From: DYGX01 sp035325905
GTDB lineage: Bacteria; Chloroflexota; Anaerolineae; Aggregatilineales; Aggregatilineaceae
Reading direction: 5' to 3'
Assembly (NCBI GenBank): GCA_035325905.1
Contig: DAOKYY010000046.1
Location: 1 to 26,519, forward strand
DNA: 26,519 nt
The translations under genes were made by a program, and so were the position numbers. How positions within the stretch are numbered: position 1 is the stretch's first letter; each line of letters opens with the position of its first letter. This document shows positions 1 to 7,575 of the stretch, in pieces. Below the pieces are notes generated by a model, which saw only the letters and a program-made list of their open reading frames with translations, did not search any database and was not told where the DNA came from.

Positions 1-1259
1 TTGGGCAAGCTGTTCTCTGCCCGCTTCTCGACCGGCAGCGCCAGCGTGAACGTGCTGCCTTCGCCGACGCGGCTGGCGACGCTGAGATAGCCGCCATGCG
101 CCTCGGCGACGGCGCGCGCCACGAACAGCCCCTGACCCAGGCCGCGCGGATCGATGGTTTTTCCGGCGGCGGTGCGCGCCTCGCCGCGATAGAACCGCTC
201 GAAGACGTGCGGCAGGTCGCGCGGGCTGATGCCGACGCCCGTGTCGCTGACTTCGATCAGCAGGTAGCCCTCGCGCAGCCGCCCGATGGCGACCGCGATC
301 TGGCCGCCCGGCTCGGTGTACTTGATGCTGTTGTCCACCAGGTGTCCGAGCGCCCATTGCAGCCGCCGGTCGTCGCCGATAATCGTCAGCCGCTGGTCGT
401 TGACGACCATCACACCCAGCGACAGTTCGGCGCGGCGAATGCGGGACTCCAGCCCCTGGATGACGTTGAAGACGAGCTGGGGCAGGGCGATTTCTTGCTC
501 GCGCACGGCGAAGCTGCCCGCGCCGATCTCCGAGATGTCGAGCAGCTCGATGATCATGCGGTCCAGCACGGCGGCGTTGCGGCTGATCGCTTCGAGAAAC
601 TTGCGGTTCGGCGGGCGGTCTTCCGGCATGGCGAGCAGCACTTCGCTCATGCCCTTGATGGCGGCCAGCGGCGTGCGCAGCTCGTGGCTCATTTGCGTGA
701 CGAACTGGTCCTTGAGCCGGTCCGACAGCGCGTCGCGAGTCACGTCGCGCAGCATCAGGACGGTGCCAAGCCGGTTGCCCTGCGGGTCGGCCACGATCGC
801 GAGCTGCGCGCCGATCACGCGGTCGTTGACTTCGACGCGCTGCGCCTTGCCGAGCGTGATCTCGCCGTCGAGCGCCGTCTGATGGCGGGCGGCGGCGAAC
901 ATCTTGCCCAGATCGCTGTCCCAGAAGGCGCGCGTCGAGCCGAGCAGGTCACGCGCGGCCTGGTTCATCAACACGACGGCGCCCTGGTTGTCCTGCATGA
1001 TCACGCCTTCGCTGATCACGGCCAGCACGCCGGTCAGCCGGGCGATGTCGGTGGACTGGTTCTGCGTGATTTCTTCCAGGCGGTGAAGCGCGCCCTGCGC
1101 GGCGCGCTCAGCCTCGGCGGAGCGGCTTTTGCGGCGCAATCCGCCGTACAGGCGCTCGAACAGGCGGCCCGTGTTCGACCCCAGCGCGTCAACCGACTGC
1201 ATCATGCTGGCGACCGGTCCGGTGCGATCCGATGGGGCGGAATCTTGCGGGTTGGACAT
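1..1259 (-). CDS. Soluble PAS sensor histidine kinase (3' end cut by window edge)
   Basis: A two-component sensor kinase expected to autophosphorylate on histidine and pass the phosphate to the response regulator encoded just upstream. Read on the minus strand from ATG at 1259, it gives 419 residues before the left edge cuts it. There is no signal peptide or membrane segment, so it should act in the cytoplasm. A coiled stretch (about 45-75) leads to a PAS domain (about 75-175). The H-box SHELRTPL follows, with phospho-acceptor His192, then the ATPase domain: N-box with Asn310, G1 box DTGVG (339-343), F-box FERFYRG and G2 box GLGQG (373-377). All catalytic motifs are intact. The start lies 41 bases after the regulator's stop, with GAGG just upstream, so the two probably share a transcript. 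Only the last few residues should be missing. The ligand sensed by the PAS domain cannot be told. Confidence 0.93.
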   Translation of the reverse strand, partial: MSNPQDSAPSDRTGPVASMMQSVDALGSNTGRLFERLYGGLRRKSRSAEAERAAQGALHRLEEITQNQSTDIARLTGVLAVISEGVIMQDNQGAVVLMNQAARDLLGSTRAFWDSDLGKMFAAARHQTALDGEITLGKAQRVEVNDRVIGAQLAIVADPQGNRLGTVLMLRDVTRDALSDRLKDQFVTQMSHELRTPLAAIKGMSEVLLAMPEDRPPNRKFLEAISRNAAVLDRMIIELLDISEIGAGSFAVREQEIALPQLVFNVIQGLESRIRRAELSLGVMVVNDQRLTIIGDDRRLQWALGHLVDNSIKYTEPGGQIAVAIGRLREGYLLIEVSDTGVGISPRDLPHVFERFYRGEARTAAGKTIDPRGLGQGLFVARAVAEAHGGYLSVASRVGEGSTFTLALPVEKRAENSLP

Positions 1260-1300
1260 GCATTGACCTCGGCCGCGCGGGCGGCCTGCTGGGCGCGCGG

Positions 1301-1711
1301 CTAACCGGCGGCTCGGCGCTGATACACGTTGTCGAGCGTCTGCTTGAGTTCGAACAGGTCGGGCAGCGGCTTGTAAATGATGTGATCGACCCCGTATTCC
1401 TTCAGCATCGCGTTCCGCTCGCCTTCGGACAGGCTGAAAGCCGTCATCAGCACGATCGGGATCTCTTGCAGCGGCTTGACCGCGCGGATCCGCTGCGCGA
1501 TCTCATGGCCCTTGTGGCCGGGCATCCGTATATCCATCAGGGCCAGCTCCGGCAGGTCGCCCTCGAAGCTACCGGCCTCCACCTGGTCCAGCCAGCGCCA
1601 GGCTTCATGCCCGTTGCGAAACGCGAGCGGGGTATGCTGCCAGACCTGGAACATCATCTTGACGATGTTCCGAATATCCTCTTCGTCCTCGACGACCAGC
1701 CAGGGTCTCAC
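1301..1711 (-). CDS. Single-domain response regulator (receiver only), partner of the adjacent kinase
   Basis: A stand-alone phospho-receiver of 136 residues with no output domain. It has the acidic pocket near VVEDEED (residues 6-12), phospho-acceptor Asp60 in LMDIRMPG, switch Thr90 and conserved Lys114 before Pro. I chose the GTG start at 1711 over the ATG at 1729. GTG is preceded by GGAGG at a good distance, and this start gives MRPWLVVEDE, which lines up without gaps with MPTWMVVEDE, the beginning of the divergent paralogue at 1968. The two proteins also place Asp60, Thr90 and Lys114 at identical positions. It precedes the histidine kinase by 41 bases and is very likely its direct substrate. 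With no output domain it probably acts through protein contacts or passes phosphate onward. An AT-rich stretch near 1795-1815 may hold its promoter, but I see no clear boxes there. Confidence 0.9.
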   Translation of the reverse strand: MRPWLVVEDEEDIRNIVKMMFQVWQHTPLAFRNGHEAWRWLDQVEAGSFEGDLPELALMDIRMPGHKGHEIAQRIRAVKPLQEIPIVLMTAFSLSEGERNAMLKEYGVDHIIYKPLPDLFELKQTLDNVYQRRAAG

Positions 1712-1867
1712 TTCGGCCCTCCACTCCATCGATCCGTTCGTCCGAGTCCTGCGTCGGTGGCTACCGGTCGGGGCATCCGTCGGGCACGCCCGCCTAATAG
1801 TTTAATACTACCTGTTTTTCGGCGCGAGTAACACTGCGGGATGCTCCGCGCGGCGCGCCAGCCAAAT

Positions 1868-1896
1868 TTGCGGTTTCACCCCGCCGCGCCTATAGT
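1868..1896 (+). promoter_or_regulatory. Promoter for the rightward regulator operon
   Basis: TTGCGG at 1868-1873 and TATAGT at 1891-1896 are separated by exactly 17 bases, a good housekeeping-sigma arrangement. It lies in the 256-base gap between the two divergent regulators and would give a leader of about 65 bases before the TTG start at 1968. Nothing else in the gap is recognised. Confidence 0.55.
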
Positions 1897-1967
1897 GTAC
1901 ACCGACACGAGGTCATCGGGCACGGCGCGCTCTGCCCGGAACGCGCAGCATTGAGGAGACTCAAGCG

Positions 1968-2591
1968 TTGCCGACGTGGATGGTGGTCGAGGACGAGCCT
2001 GATATTTACGAACTCCTGCTCGCGATGTTCGAGATTTGGGGGATTCAGGGGGTCGCGTTCGTCGATGGGCCGGAAGCGGTAGCGTGGATCGATGACGTCG
2101 ATCAAGGGCGCGTGCGCGGCGAGCTGCCGGAGGTCGCGCTGCTTGACGTGCGGCTGCCCCAGCTGAGCGGCCCGCATGTGGCGCAGCGGCTGCGGCGCAG
2201 CCCGGCGCTGGGACAGGTCGGGATCGTGCTGATTACGGCCTATCGCCTGTCACCCGAAGACGAGAAGCTGGTCATGGCCGAGGCGCAGGCGGACCTGTTG
2301 CTGTTCAAGCCGCTGCCGTCGCTGGCGGAGCTGCGCGAGATGATCGAGCGGGTGATTGTCCGCCGCAAGCAGGCCCAACTGGTTCCTCCCGCCGCGACAT
2401 CGCTGGCTCCCGCGCCGGAAGGTCTGGCGCCCGCTGCGCCGCCCGATCCGCCCGCCCCGCCGGTCAAAGAAGCGGTCGCAGCGCCGGAGCCGGGCGCGGC
2501 GGCGCCTGACGCGGACGTGGGGCCGCGCGGTGAGGAAGGGCAGGGCGTGCGATCGGGCGAATCGACAGGGGGTGACGATGCAGAACATTAA
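1968..2591 (+). CDS. Response regulator with Pro/Ala-rich tail, paralogue of the divergent receiver
   Basis: A receiver-domain protein of 207 residues. It starts with TTG at 1968, supported by GAGGAG nine bases upstream and by gapless alignment with the neighbouring regulator. Residues 1-127 form the receiver: VVEDEPD acidic pocket, phospho-acceptor Asp60 (LLDVRLPQ), Thr90 and Lys114. From about 135 the protein turns into a low-complexity tail rich in Ala and Pro, then Gly/Glu/Asp, with no recognisable output domain; the paralogue lacks this tail. Its last 14 bases overlap the start of the next gene, so translation of the two is probably coupled. The likely phosphodonor is the kinase at 1-1259, since no other intact kinase lies nearby. 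The close pair suggests a duplication of the receiver followed by divergence. What the tail binds is unknown. Confidence 0.88.
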   Translation: MPTWMVVEDEPDIYELLLAMFEIWGIQGVAFVDGPEAVAWIDDVDQGRVRGELPEVALLDVRLPQLSGPHVAQRLRRSPALGQVGIVLITAYRLSPEDEKLVMAEAQADLLLFKPLPSLAELREMIERVIVRRKQAQLVPPAATSLAPAPEGLAPAAPPDPPAPPVKEAVAAPEPGAAAPDADVGPRGEEGQGVRSGESTGGDDAEH

Positions 2592-3300
2592 TCCTTCGCG
2601 CAATATCGCCCGGCGCGGGCGCTACTATCTTTTCATTGGCGGTATCGCCTTTTTCGGCGGGGCAATCGCGATCACGCTCGGTATCCTGTTCTTTTTCTTC
2701 CCGCTGTGGGACACCGTCATTTTCGACGCGCTGCGCGTGCTGATGATTATCGCCGGGGTGATCGCTTTGCTCGCCGGTATCGGCGTCATCATTCGCGGGC
2801 TGACGCTGCAAAAAGATAACCCGCTGGCCTACGCCGTCGGCGAGGCGCTCGGCCAGTTCCTCGACAACCGCTATACCTATCTGCGCAATGTCAGCAAGCG
2901 CGGCGTCGGCTATATCGACGCGGTGCTGGTCGGGCCGCCCGGCGCGCTGGTCTTTCGCATCGTCGATTACCAGGGCACGTGGATCAACGAGCGGGCCGAA
3001 TGGCGCGTGATCAACGCCAAAGGGCAGCTTCGCGGCGCGGGGACAAACCCGACGCGCGAGTGCGTGCGCGACGTGCTGGCGCTGCGCAAGTTCCTCGCCA
3101 AGCGCGGGCTGAGCCAGGTCCCGGTCTACGCGCTGATCGTCTTCACCTCCGAGTTTGTCAAGCTCTCAGCGGAAGGCCCGGCCGTGCCGATCTGCGAAAT
3201 CCCGACGCTGTTCCCCATCCTGCGCCGCGAATATCTCGCCGACGAGCGCATTGCGCCGCCGACCGTGCGCGCTGCGGTAGACGCGATCATCGACGGCTAG
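2578..3300 (+). CDS. Two-helix membrane protein with degenerate NERD-like domain
   Basis: A 240-residue protein starting at ATG 2578, preceded by AGGGGGTG and overlapping the regulator upstream by 14 bases. Two hydrophobic helices (about 17-44 and 48-73) form a membrane hairpin. The rest (about 90-225) resembles the NERD (nuclease-related) fold: a strand with GYIDAVLVGPPGALVF, the DYQGTW turn, then NPTRECVRDVLALRKFL and the strand VPVYALIVFTS, as in NERD proteins. Family members usually carry Glu-x-Lys in the central strand. Here the matching positions appear to be Arg127 and Val129, so nuclease activity is doubtful and a binding or scaffold role is more likely. The assignment rests on pattern memory and not on a search. 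Its coupling to a response regulator suggests it belongs to the same signalling unit. Confidence 0.7.
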   Translation: MQNINPSRNIARRGRYYLFIGGIAFFGGAIAITLGILFFFFPLWDTVIFDALRVLMIIAGVIALLAGIGVIIRGLTLQKDNPLAYAVGEALGQFLDNRYTYLRNVSKRGVGYIDAVLVGPPGALVFRIVDYQGTWINERAEWRVINAKGQLRGAGTNPTRECVRDVLALRKFLAKRGLSQVPVYALIVFTSEFVKLSAEGPAVPICEIPTLFPILRREYLADERIAPPTVRAAVDAIIDG

Positions 3301-3336
3301 CGCGGGCGTCGGGCCTGCGAGCCGCGAGAGGACCGG

Positions 3337-4170
3337 ATGCCGAAGGGTCAGCTTCCCGAAGAATACTACGAAGACCCGGACGAGCACGGCGCGTACAACG
3401 AGTACGGGGCGGGCGCTGACGCCGATGGGTACGAGGACCACGATTCCACCGCCGAGTACGACGAGTACTCCGACTACGATCTTTACGACGATCGCTACGA
3501 GGTCGCGCCGGACGACGCCGAGAACGGTTTCGAGCTATACGACTCCGTCTATCACCAGGCCGACGCGCAGGCCGAAGCCAAGCTGGAACGCCCGCGCCGT
3601 CCGCGCAAGGCCAAGCCGCCCGCGCCGCCGCCACCTGGGCCGTTGCGCGCTTGGTGGCGACGAGCGCAGAGCGCCGCGCTGCGCGTGATGCTCCCGGCGG
3701 CGGGGATCGCGCTGGTGTTCGCCGTGTTCTTTTACTACTGGTCGCGCCCGGCGCCGGACCGCGCTCCCGCCCAGGCGCCGAGCTTCGCGCCGCCGGTCGT
3801 GCACTGCGGCGACGGGTCCGGCGCGTGGCCGCAGGATGTGGCTGTCACCGGGCACACCGTCCCGGCCCTGATCAAGAACGAGCTAACCTGGCCCGGCGAG
3901 CGGCATGGCTACCAGTTTCACGGCGGAAAAGGGCAGGTGTGGCAGATCACGGTCGAGGCGCGCGGCGAGAGCGGGCTGGACCCGCTGGTGCGCCTGTTTG
4001 ACGCGCGCGGGCGCGAGGTTGCCGTCGCGGACGATCGCAGCGCCCAGGATTTCGCCGCCGAGCTGACGTTTGCGCTGGCGGAAACCGGCGCCTACTGCGT
4101 GCTGGTCGAATCCTCGCAGGGGGGGCTGACTTCCGGGGTGTACTGGCTGTCCGCCTGGGTTGTGGAGTGA
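3337..4170 (+). CDS. Single-pass membrane protein with acidic Tyr-rich tail and PPC-like outer domain
   Basis: A 277-residue protein with GAGAGGA just before its ATG, 36 bases after the NERD-like gene and probably in the same operon. Residues 1-75 are extremely acidic and contain about a dozen tyrosines. A basic, proline-rich stretch (84-110) then precedes one transmembrane helix (about 115-136). The positive residues before the helix place the acidic part in the cytoplasm. The outer part (about 180-275) looks like a bacterial pre-peptidase C-terminal (PPC) beta domain, with GKGQVWQITVEA, LDPLVRLFDARGREVA, DDRS and GAYCVLVE in the expected order. Such domains usually mediate binding or secretion and have no catalysis of their own. 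The function is unknown; a surface or envelope sensor is one reading. Confidence 0.75.
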   Translation: MPKGQLPEEYYEDPDEHGAYNEYGAGADADGYEDHDSTAEYDEYSDYDLYDDRYEVAPDDAENGFELYDSVYHQADAQAEAKLERPRRPRKAKPPAPPPPGPLRAWWRRAQSAALRVMLPAAGIALVFAVFFYYWSRPAPDRAPAQAPSFAPPVVHCGDGSGAWPQDVAVTGHTVPALIKNELTWPGERHGYQFHGGKGQVWQITVEARGESGLDPLVRLFDARGREVAVADDRSAQDFAAELTFALAETGAYCVLVESSQGGLTSGVYWLSAWVVE

Positions 4171-4242
4171 ATTGTGGCGGGCGTCTGCTTGCCCCTCTCT
4201 CATACTTCTCATTATTCGCATCCTACATACTCACTCAATTCA

Positions 4243-4271
4243 TTGCTTTTTCCCCTCGGACTCGTTACGAT
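4243..4271 (+). promoter_or_regulatory. Promoter upstream of the histidine-less kinase homologue
   Basis: TTGCTT (4243-4248) and TACGAT (4266-4271) are spaced by 17 bases in an AT-richer gap after the PPC-like gene. It would start the transcript about 70 bases before the kinase-like gene, suggesting this gene can be expressed apart from the operon upstream. Confidence 0.5.
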
Positions 4272-4349
4272 CAGAGTAACCACACCGGTGGAAAGCTGCC
4301 ATAACCTGCACTCGTCCCCGTCCGCGTTAGCTGCCGCCAGGTGCCTGCG

Positions 4350-5903
4350 ATGCAACGCTTCGTGCCTCCTGTCTTTGAGTCGGACCCGTCCGCGGACGAG
4401 CGCCCGGAAACGCCTCCTTTGCGCCGACCGGCGCCCGGCGTGCGCTGGCGTGTGGCGGCTCTGCTGGCGGCGGCGACGCTCGCGCTGGCGTTCGGCAGCT
4501 ACCGTTTCACGCTGCAACTGCTCGAGGCGGCGAATGGAGCGCCCGATTTCGCCGGGGCGCGCAGCCAGCTTCCCGCGCTGGCGATGGCCGTGCTGGCCGG
4601 AGCGGCTGCGATCGGCCTGATCGGGCTGGCGCAGCAGTTAACCGGCTTCCTTGTCAGACGATCCCATTTGGCCGCACCTGCCCTCGGCGCGCCGCGCGAA
4701 GCAGTACACGAGTCCGGCGCGTCCGAGAGCGAGCTGGCGCGCTCCCTCCGCCGCCAGCGCCAGGAAACCGCGCACCTGCTGGCGGTGTTGGAGTCGATTC
4801 CAGAGGGTGTCGTCGTTCAGGACCTGGACGGGCGCGTCGTGCTGATCAACGACGCGGCGCGCACGCTGCTGGGCAGCCAGAGAGGCTTCCGCGTGGCGCG
4901 CCTGCACGAGCTGACCGAGGTGATCCGCGCGACCCTGGGACCGGCCCTGGCCCCCGGCATCTACGCGCTTGGCGATCCGGCGCGTATCCCGTTCGAAGGG
5001 AAGATGCTCCAGGCGCAGGCCGCCGCGCTGTTAAGCGCCCAGGGCGTGCGGCTGGGGACGGTGGTGCTGGTGCGCGACGTAACGACGGATGTCGAGCGCG
5101 AGCGGGTGCGGGCCGAGCTGCTCGACCAGCTGAGCGAGCAGGTCGCCGCGCCGGGACCGCTGCGCGCGTACCCCTCGCTCGATGCGCTGGCGCGCGAGGT
5201 GACGCGCAACACCCGCTCCGTGCAACAGGTGATCGCGGCGCTGCAAGACCTCAGCACGTTCGAGCCGCGCGACCTGGCGACCGAGCAGCGCCCGCTGGCG
5301 CTGAACCAGTTGCTGCAAGACACGGCGCGCGAGTGGCAAATGCTCGCCGAGGCGGCAGAGATCCGGCTGCGCGTCAAGTTCGCGCCGCGCGGCCATTACG
5401 TCCTCGGCGACGAGCGCCGGTTGCGGTGGGCGCTGGGCAACGTGCTCGACAACGCGATCAAATATTCGCCCCCTGATACGGCGGTGTTGATCGCCGGGCG
5501 GGTGCACCTGCGCGAGCCGGCGCTGGCCGAGATCGCGATTGAAGACCAGGGATACGGGATCGCGCCCGCCGATCTGCCCCAGGTATTCACCCGCTTTTAT
5601 CGCGGCGAGCCGCTCGACGCGCGCGGCAACGTCCTGCGCCGCCCCGGCACCGGCCAGGGCCTCTACATCGCGCAGCGCGTGATCAAGGCGCACGGCGGGG
5701 CGATTGCGATCGCCAGCCAGCTTCAACGTGGGACGACGGTCACGATTGGCTTGCCGCTGACCGCGCCCGTGACGCTGGAGCTGCCCGAAGCGGCGGAAAC
5801 GGTGCGGCGACTGGGTATTGTCGACACAGTGGACCTGGACGACACGCGCGACATCCCCGTGCTGTCGCTGCTGCCGATTGATCGCGAAGTCGACTTGTTG
5901 TGA
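4350..5903 (+). CDS. Membrane histidine-kinase homologue lacking the phospho-acceptor histidine
   Basis: A 517-residue sensor-kinase relative starting at ATG 4350, with AGGTG eight bases before it; an in-frame GTG lies at 4341. Two membrane helices (about 34-54 and 75-98) flank a short outer loop. A coiled stretch and a PAS domain (about 140-245) follow. The dimerisation region aligns with the intact kinase at 1-1259, but its H-box SHELRTP reads SEQVAAP, putting Glu263 in place of the histidine. The ATP-binding domain looks intact: N-box NVLDNAIKYSP (Asn368), G1 DQGYG (399-403), F-box FTRFYRG and G2 GTGQG (433-437). The C-terminal 45 residues form an unusual acidic extension. It cannot autophosphorylate in the normal way. 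It may bind ATP and modulate another kinase by heterodimerisation, act as a phosphatase, or respond allosterically; these are inferences. No sequence damage suggests a pseudogene. Confidence 0.85.
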   Translation: MQRFVPPVFESDPSADERPETPPLRRPAPGVRWRVAALLAAATLALAFGSYRFTLQLLEAANGAPDFAGARSQLPALAMAVLAGAAAIGLIGLAQQLTGFLVRRSHLAAPALGAPREAVHESGASESELARSLRRQRQETAHLLAVLESIPEGVVVQDLDGRVVLINDAARTLLGSQRGFRVARLHELTEVIRATLGPALAPGIYALGDPARIPFEGKMLQAQAAALLSAQGVRLGTVVLVRDVTTDVERERVRAELLDQLSEQVAAPGPLRAYPSLDALAREVTRNTRSVQQVIAALQDLSTFEPRDLATEQRPLALNQLLQDTAREWQMLAEAAEIRLRVKFAPRGHYVLGDERRLRWALGNVLDNAIKYSPPDTAVLIAGRVHLREPALAEIAIEDQGYGIAPADLPQVFTRFYRGEPLDARGNVLRRPGTGQGLYIAQRVIKAHGGAIAIASQLQRGTTVTIGLPLTAPVTLELPEAAETVRRLGIVDTVDLDDTRDIPVLSLLPIDREVDLL

Positions 5904-6005
5904 CGTTGCGAGCCTCCCCGCTCGCCGAATGGCCCGCGCGCCAACTCAGGGTACAATTCAAGGGGTCCGCTGCGCTGATCTGTTCCGCCTGAGGAGAGAC
6001 GCCTG

Positions 6006-6230
6006 ATGAGCGAGCAGCTTGGTAAGACATTCCAGACCGGCAGCCCGGCGCCCGAGACCGGCACCTACCAGCTTGTCAACGATCGCCCCGCCGACGCCGA
6101 CCCGCGCACCGACCGCAGCCGCGTGATCCGTCTTGAACAAGGCGATCCGATCCCGCCGCACCCGGATACCGGCAGCCCGACCCAGTGGCGTTTCATGCGC
6201 TTAGCCAAGCCCTACCAGTTCCAGGGCTAA
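6006..6230 (+). CDS. YjzC-like small protein
   Basis: A 74-residue protein from ATG 6006, with GAGGAGAGA about eight bases upstream. It has no signal or membrane segment. Its pattern (GKTFQTGSPAPETGTYQLV near the start, then VIRLEQGDPIPPHP and a final aromatic/basic patch with QWRFMR) resembles the YjzC-like family of small uncharacterised proteins, which share the x-G-x-x-APxxGxY and L-x-x-GDxxPP elements. No enzymatic motif is present. A TACAAT element at 5952-5957 in the gap upstream could be a -10 box, but I find no convincing -35 partner. The function is unknown, and the family assignment comes from recall. Confidence 0.7.
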   Translation: MSEQLGKTFQTGSPAPETGTYQLVNDRPADADPRTDRSRVIRLEQGDPIPPHPDTGSPTQWRFMRLAKPYQFQG

Positions 6231-6251
6231 GCGAGCGATGATCGGCAGCGG

Positions 6252-6270
6252 GCGGCGCGCTGCGCGCCGT
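6252..6270 (+). repeat. GC-rich hairpin after the YjzC-like gene
   Basis: Perfect seven-base inverted arms GGCGCGC (6254-6260) and GCGCGCC (6262-6268) sit just after the small gene. There is no T-run, so it is not a standard intrinsic terminator; it may still slow transcription or stabilise the message end. Confidence 0.35.
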
Positions 6271-6338
6271 CGGGCAAACGCCGCCTTATCACAGCCGGGC
6301 AGGCGAGGAAATCGCGGCCCGGCGCGCCAGGCTCTGCC

Positions 6339-7019
6339 ATGGCCGCGATACCCAGAGATGTTCGCCCTGAACTCAACCCGCGACAGGAGCTTGCGCTGCG
6401 GGCGATCTACGCGCTCCAGCTTGCCGCCGCGCTGGTAGCGTTTGGCTGCACGTTCGCAGTCTGGTGGCGCGGACCGGTGGCGTTCACTCTGTGGGAATTG
6501 CTGAGCCGCACGCTCGCCCAGCTTGAAGCGCGCAGCCCGGACCTGCTCGGCCAGCCATTGATTACGCTCTGGCTGCTGCTGCCAGCAGCGGGCGTTGGCG
6601 CGCTGCGGGGCATGGCGGGGGCGCTGGTCGCGCCGGTGGGATACTTTCGGCTGGCGATCGCGGCGGTGCTGGCGGCGGTGTTTGCGCTGGCTCATTTTTA
6701 CGTGGCGTTCGGGCGCGGCGCGCCCGCTGACAGCGCGCTGGCGGAGGGAGCAGTCCGCCCAGGCTATGGTCTGGCAGTCGCCGCCAACGGGCTGCTGGCA
6801 CTGCTGGTTGCGGCAGAGCTGCTGGCGCGCCCGCGCCGCCGCCGGTTCGAGCCGCGCGAGCGGGTTCACGGCCTGGTGGACGATCCTGAGCGTCTGCGAC
6901 GCGGTGACTTTCGCGCCTGCCCGCACTGCGGCGCGGCGAACGAGCCTGCCGCGCGGCGCTGTGGCCGCTGCACCATGCTGCTGTTTACGCCGTCTGAGAT
7001 CGACCCTGACCCGCGTTAA
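6339..7019 (+). CDS. Four-helix membrane protein with C-terminal zinc ribbon
   Basis: A 226-residue protein that I do not recognise as a named family. Four hydrophobic segments are visible at about 23-43, 73-90, 103-124 and 143-162. A basic stretch (RPRRRRF) and a soluble tail follow, ending in a zinc-ribbon motif with Cys194, Cys197, Cys208 and Cys211 in CPHCG...CGRC form. The ribbon and the basic residues should be cytoplasmic. Such tails often mediate protein contacts in small bacterial membrane proteins. The ribosome-binding site before ATG 6339 is weak, so the start is less certain. The gene ends 17 bases before the UPF0316 gene, so the two are probably co-transcribed with tilS. Confidence 0.75.
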   Translation: MAAIPRDVRPELNPRQELALRAIYALQLAAALVAFGCTFAVWWRGPVAFTLWELLSRTLAQLEARSPDLLGQPLITLWLLLPAAGVGALRGMAGALVAPVGYFRLAIAAVLAAVFALAHFYVAFGRGAPADSALAEGAVRPGYGLAVAANGLLALLVAAELLARPRRRRFEPRERVHGLVDDPERLRRGDFRACPHCGAANEPAARRCGRCTMLLFTPSEIDPDPR

Positions 7020-7036
7020 GGAGTGTACCGCGCCGG

Positions 7037-7570
7037 ATGGAACTCGAAACTCTCGCTATCGCAAGCGGCATCTTCGCGCTGCGTGTCGTGGGCAACATCA
7101 TCACGACGATGCGGCTGATCCTGATGGTGCGCGGGGAGAAGCTGTCGTCGTCGCTGCTCGGCACGCTCGAAGCGCTCATCTTCGCGCTGGCTCTGGGCGG
7201 CGTAGTGAGCAGCCTGGACAACCTGTGGAACCTGGCCGCCTACAGCGTGGGCTACGGCGTCGGTGGCTATCTGGGGCTGCTGCTGGAGCAGCGCCTCGTC
7301 ACGCGCTTTGTCTCGGTCAACATCATCTCGCAGCAGCACGCCCACGCGATCGCGCTGGCCGTGCGCGAGGCGGGCTACGGCGCGACCGAGAGCCAGGGGC
7401 AGGGGGCGGCGGGCGTCGTCGGGGCGGTAACGGTCGTCGTCCGGCATCGTCAGGTCGATGACGTGGTGCGCGTCGCTACCCACGTTGACCCGACCGCCTT
7501 CGTCACAATGGAAGAGCTGCGCGGGATCGAGCGCGGCCATTTCCGGCGGCTGGCCCGGCCGGAACGCTAG
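7037..7570 (+). CDS. UPF0316 family membrane protein (DUF5698/DUF2179)
   Basis: A 177-residue membrane protein of the UPF0316 type. Residues 1-90 hold three hydrophobic helices with the family pattern FALRVVGNIITTMRLILMVRG followed by EALIFALALGGVVSSLDN. Residues from about 95 form a DUF2179-like soluble domain ending in VVVRHRQVDDVV and DPTAFVTMEELR, the family's usual closing pattern. The biochemical role of the family is not known. GGAG lies in the gap upstream but 13 bases from the ATG, longer than ideal. It stops five bases before tilS, suggesting coupled translation. Confidence 0.88.
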   Translation: MELETLAIASGIFALRVVGNIITTMRLILMVRGEKLSSSLLGTLEALIFALALGGVVSSLDNLWNLAAYSVGYGVGGYLGLLLEQRLVTRFVSVNIISQQHAHAIALAVREAGYGATESQGQGAAGVVGAVTVVVRHRQVDDVVRVATHVDPTAFVTMEELRGIERGHFRRLARPER

Positions 7571-7575
7571 GCGCG

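Noticed and set aside
96..1304. 402-residue open frame on the plus strand
   Set aside because: It is antisense to the histidine kinase, which carries all kinase motifs on the minus strand; the plus-strand translation has no recognisable domain and is a GC-rich shadow.
4171..4200. Terminator after the PPC-like gene
   Set aside because: Only a four-base stem (GGGC with GCCC) could be drawn and no T-run is present.
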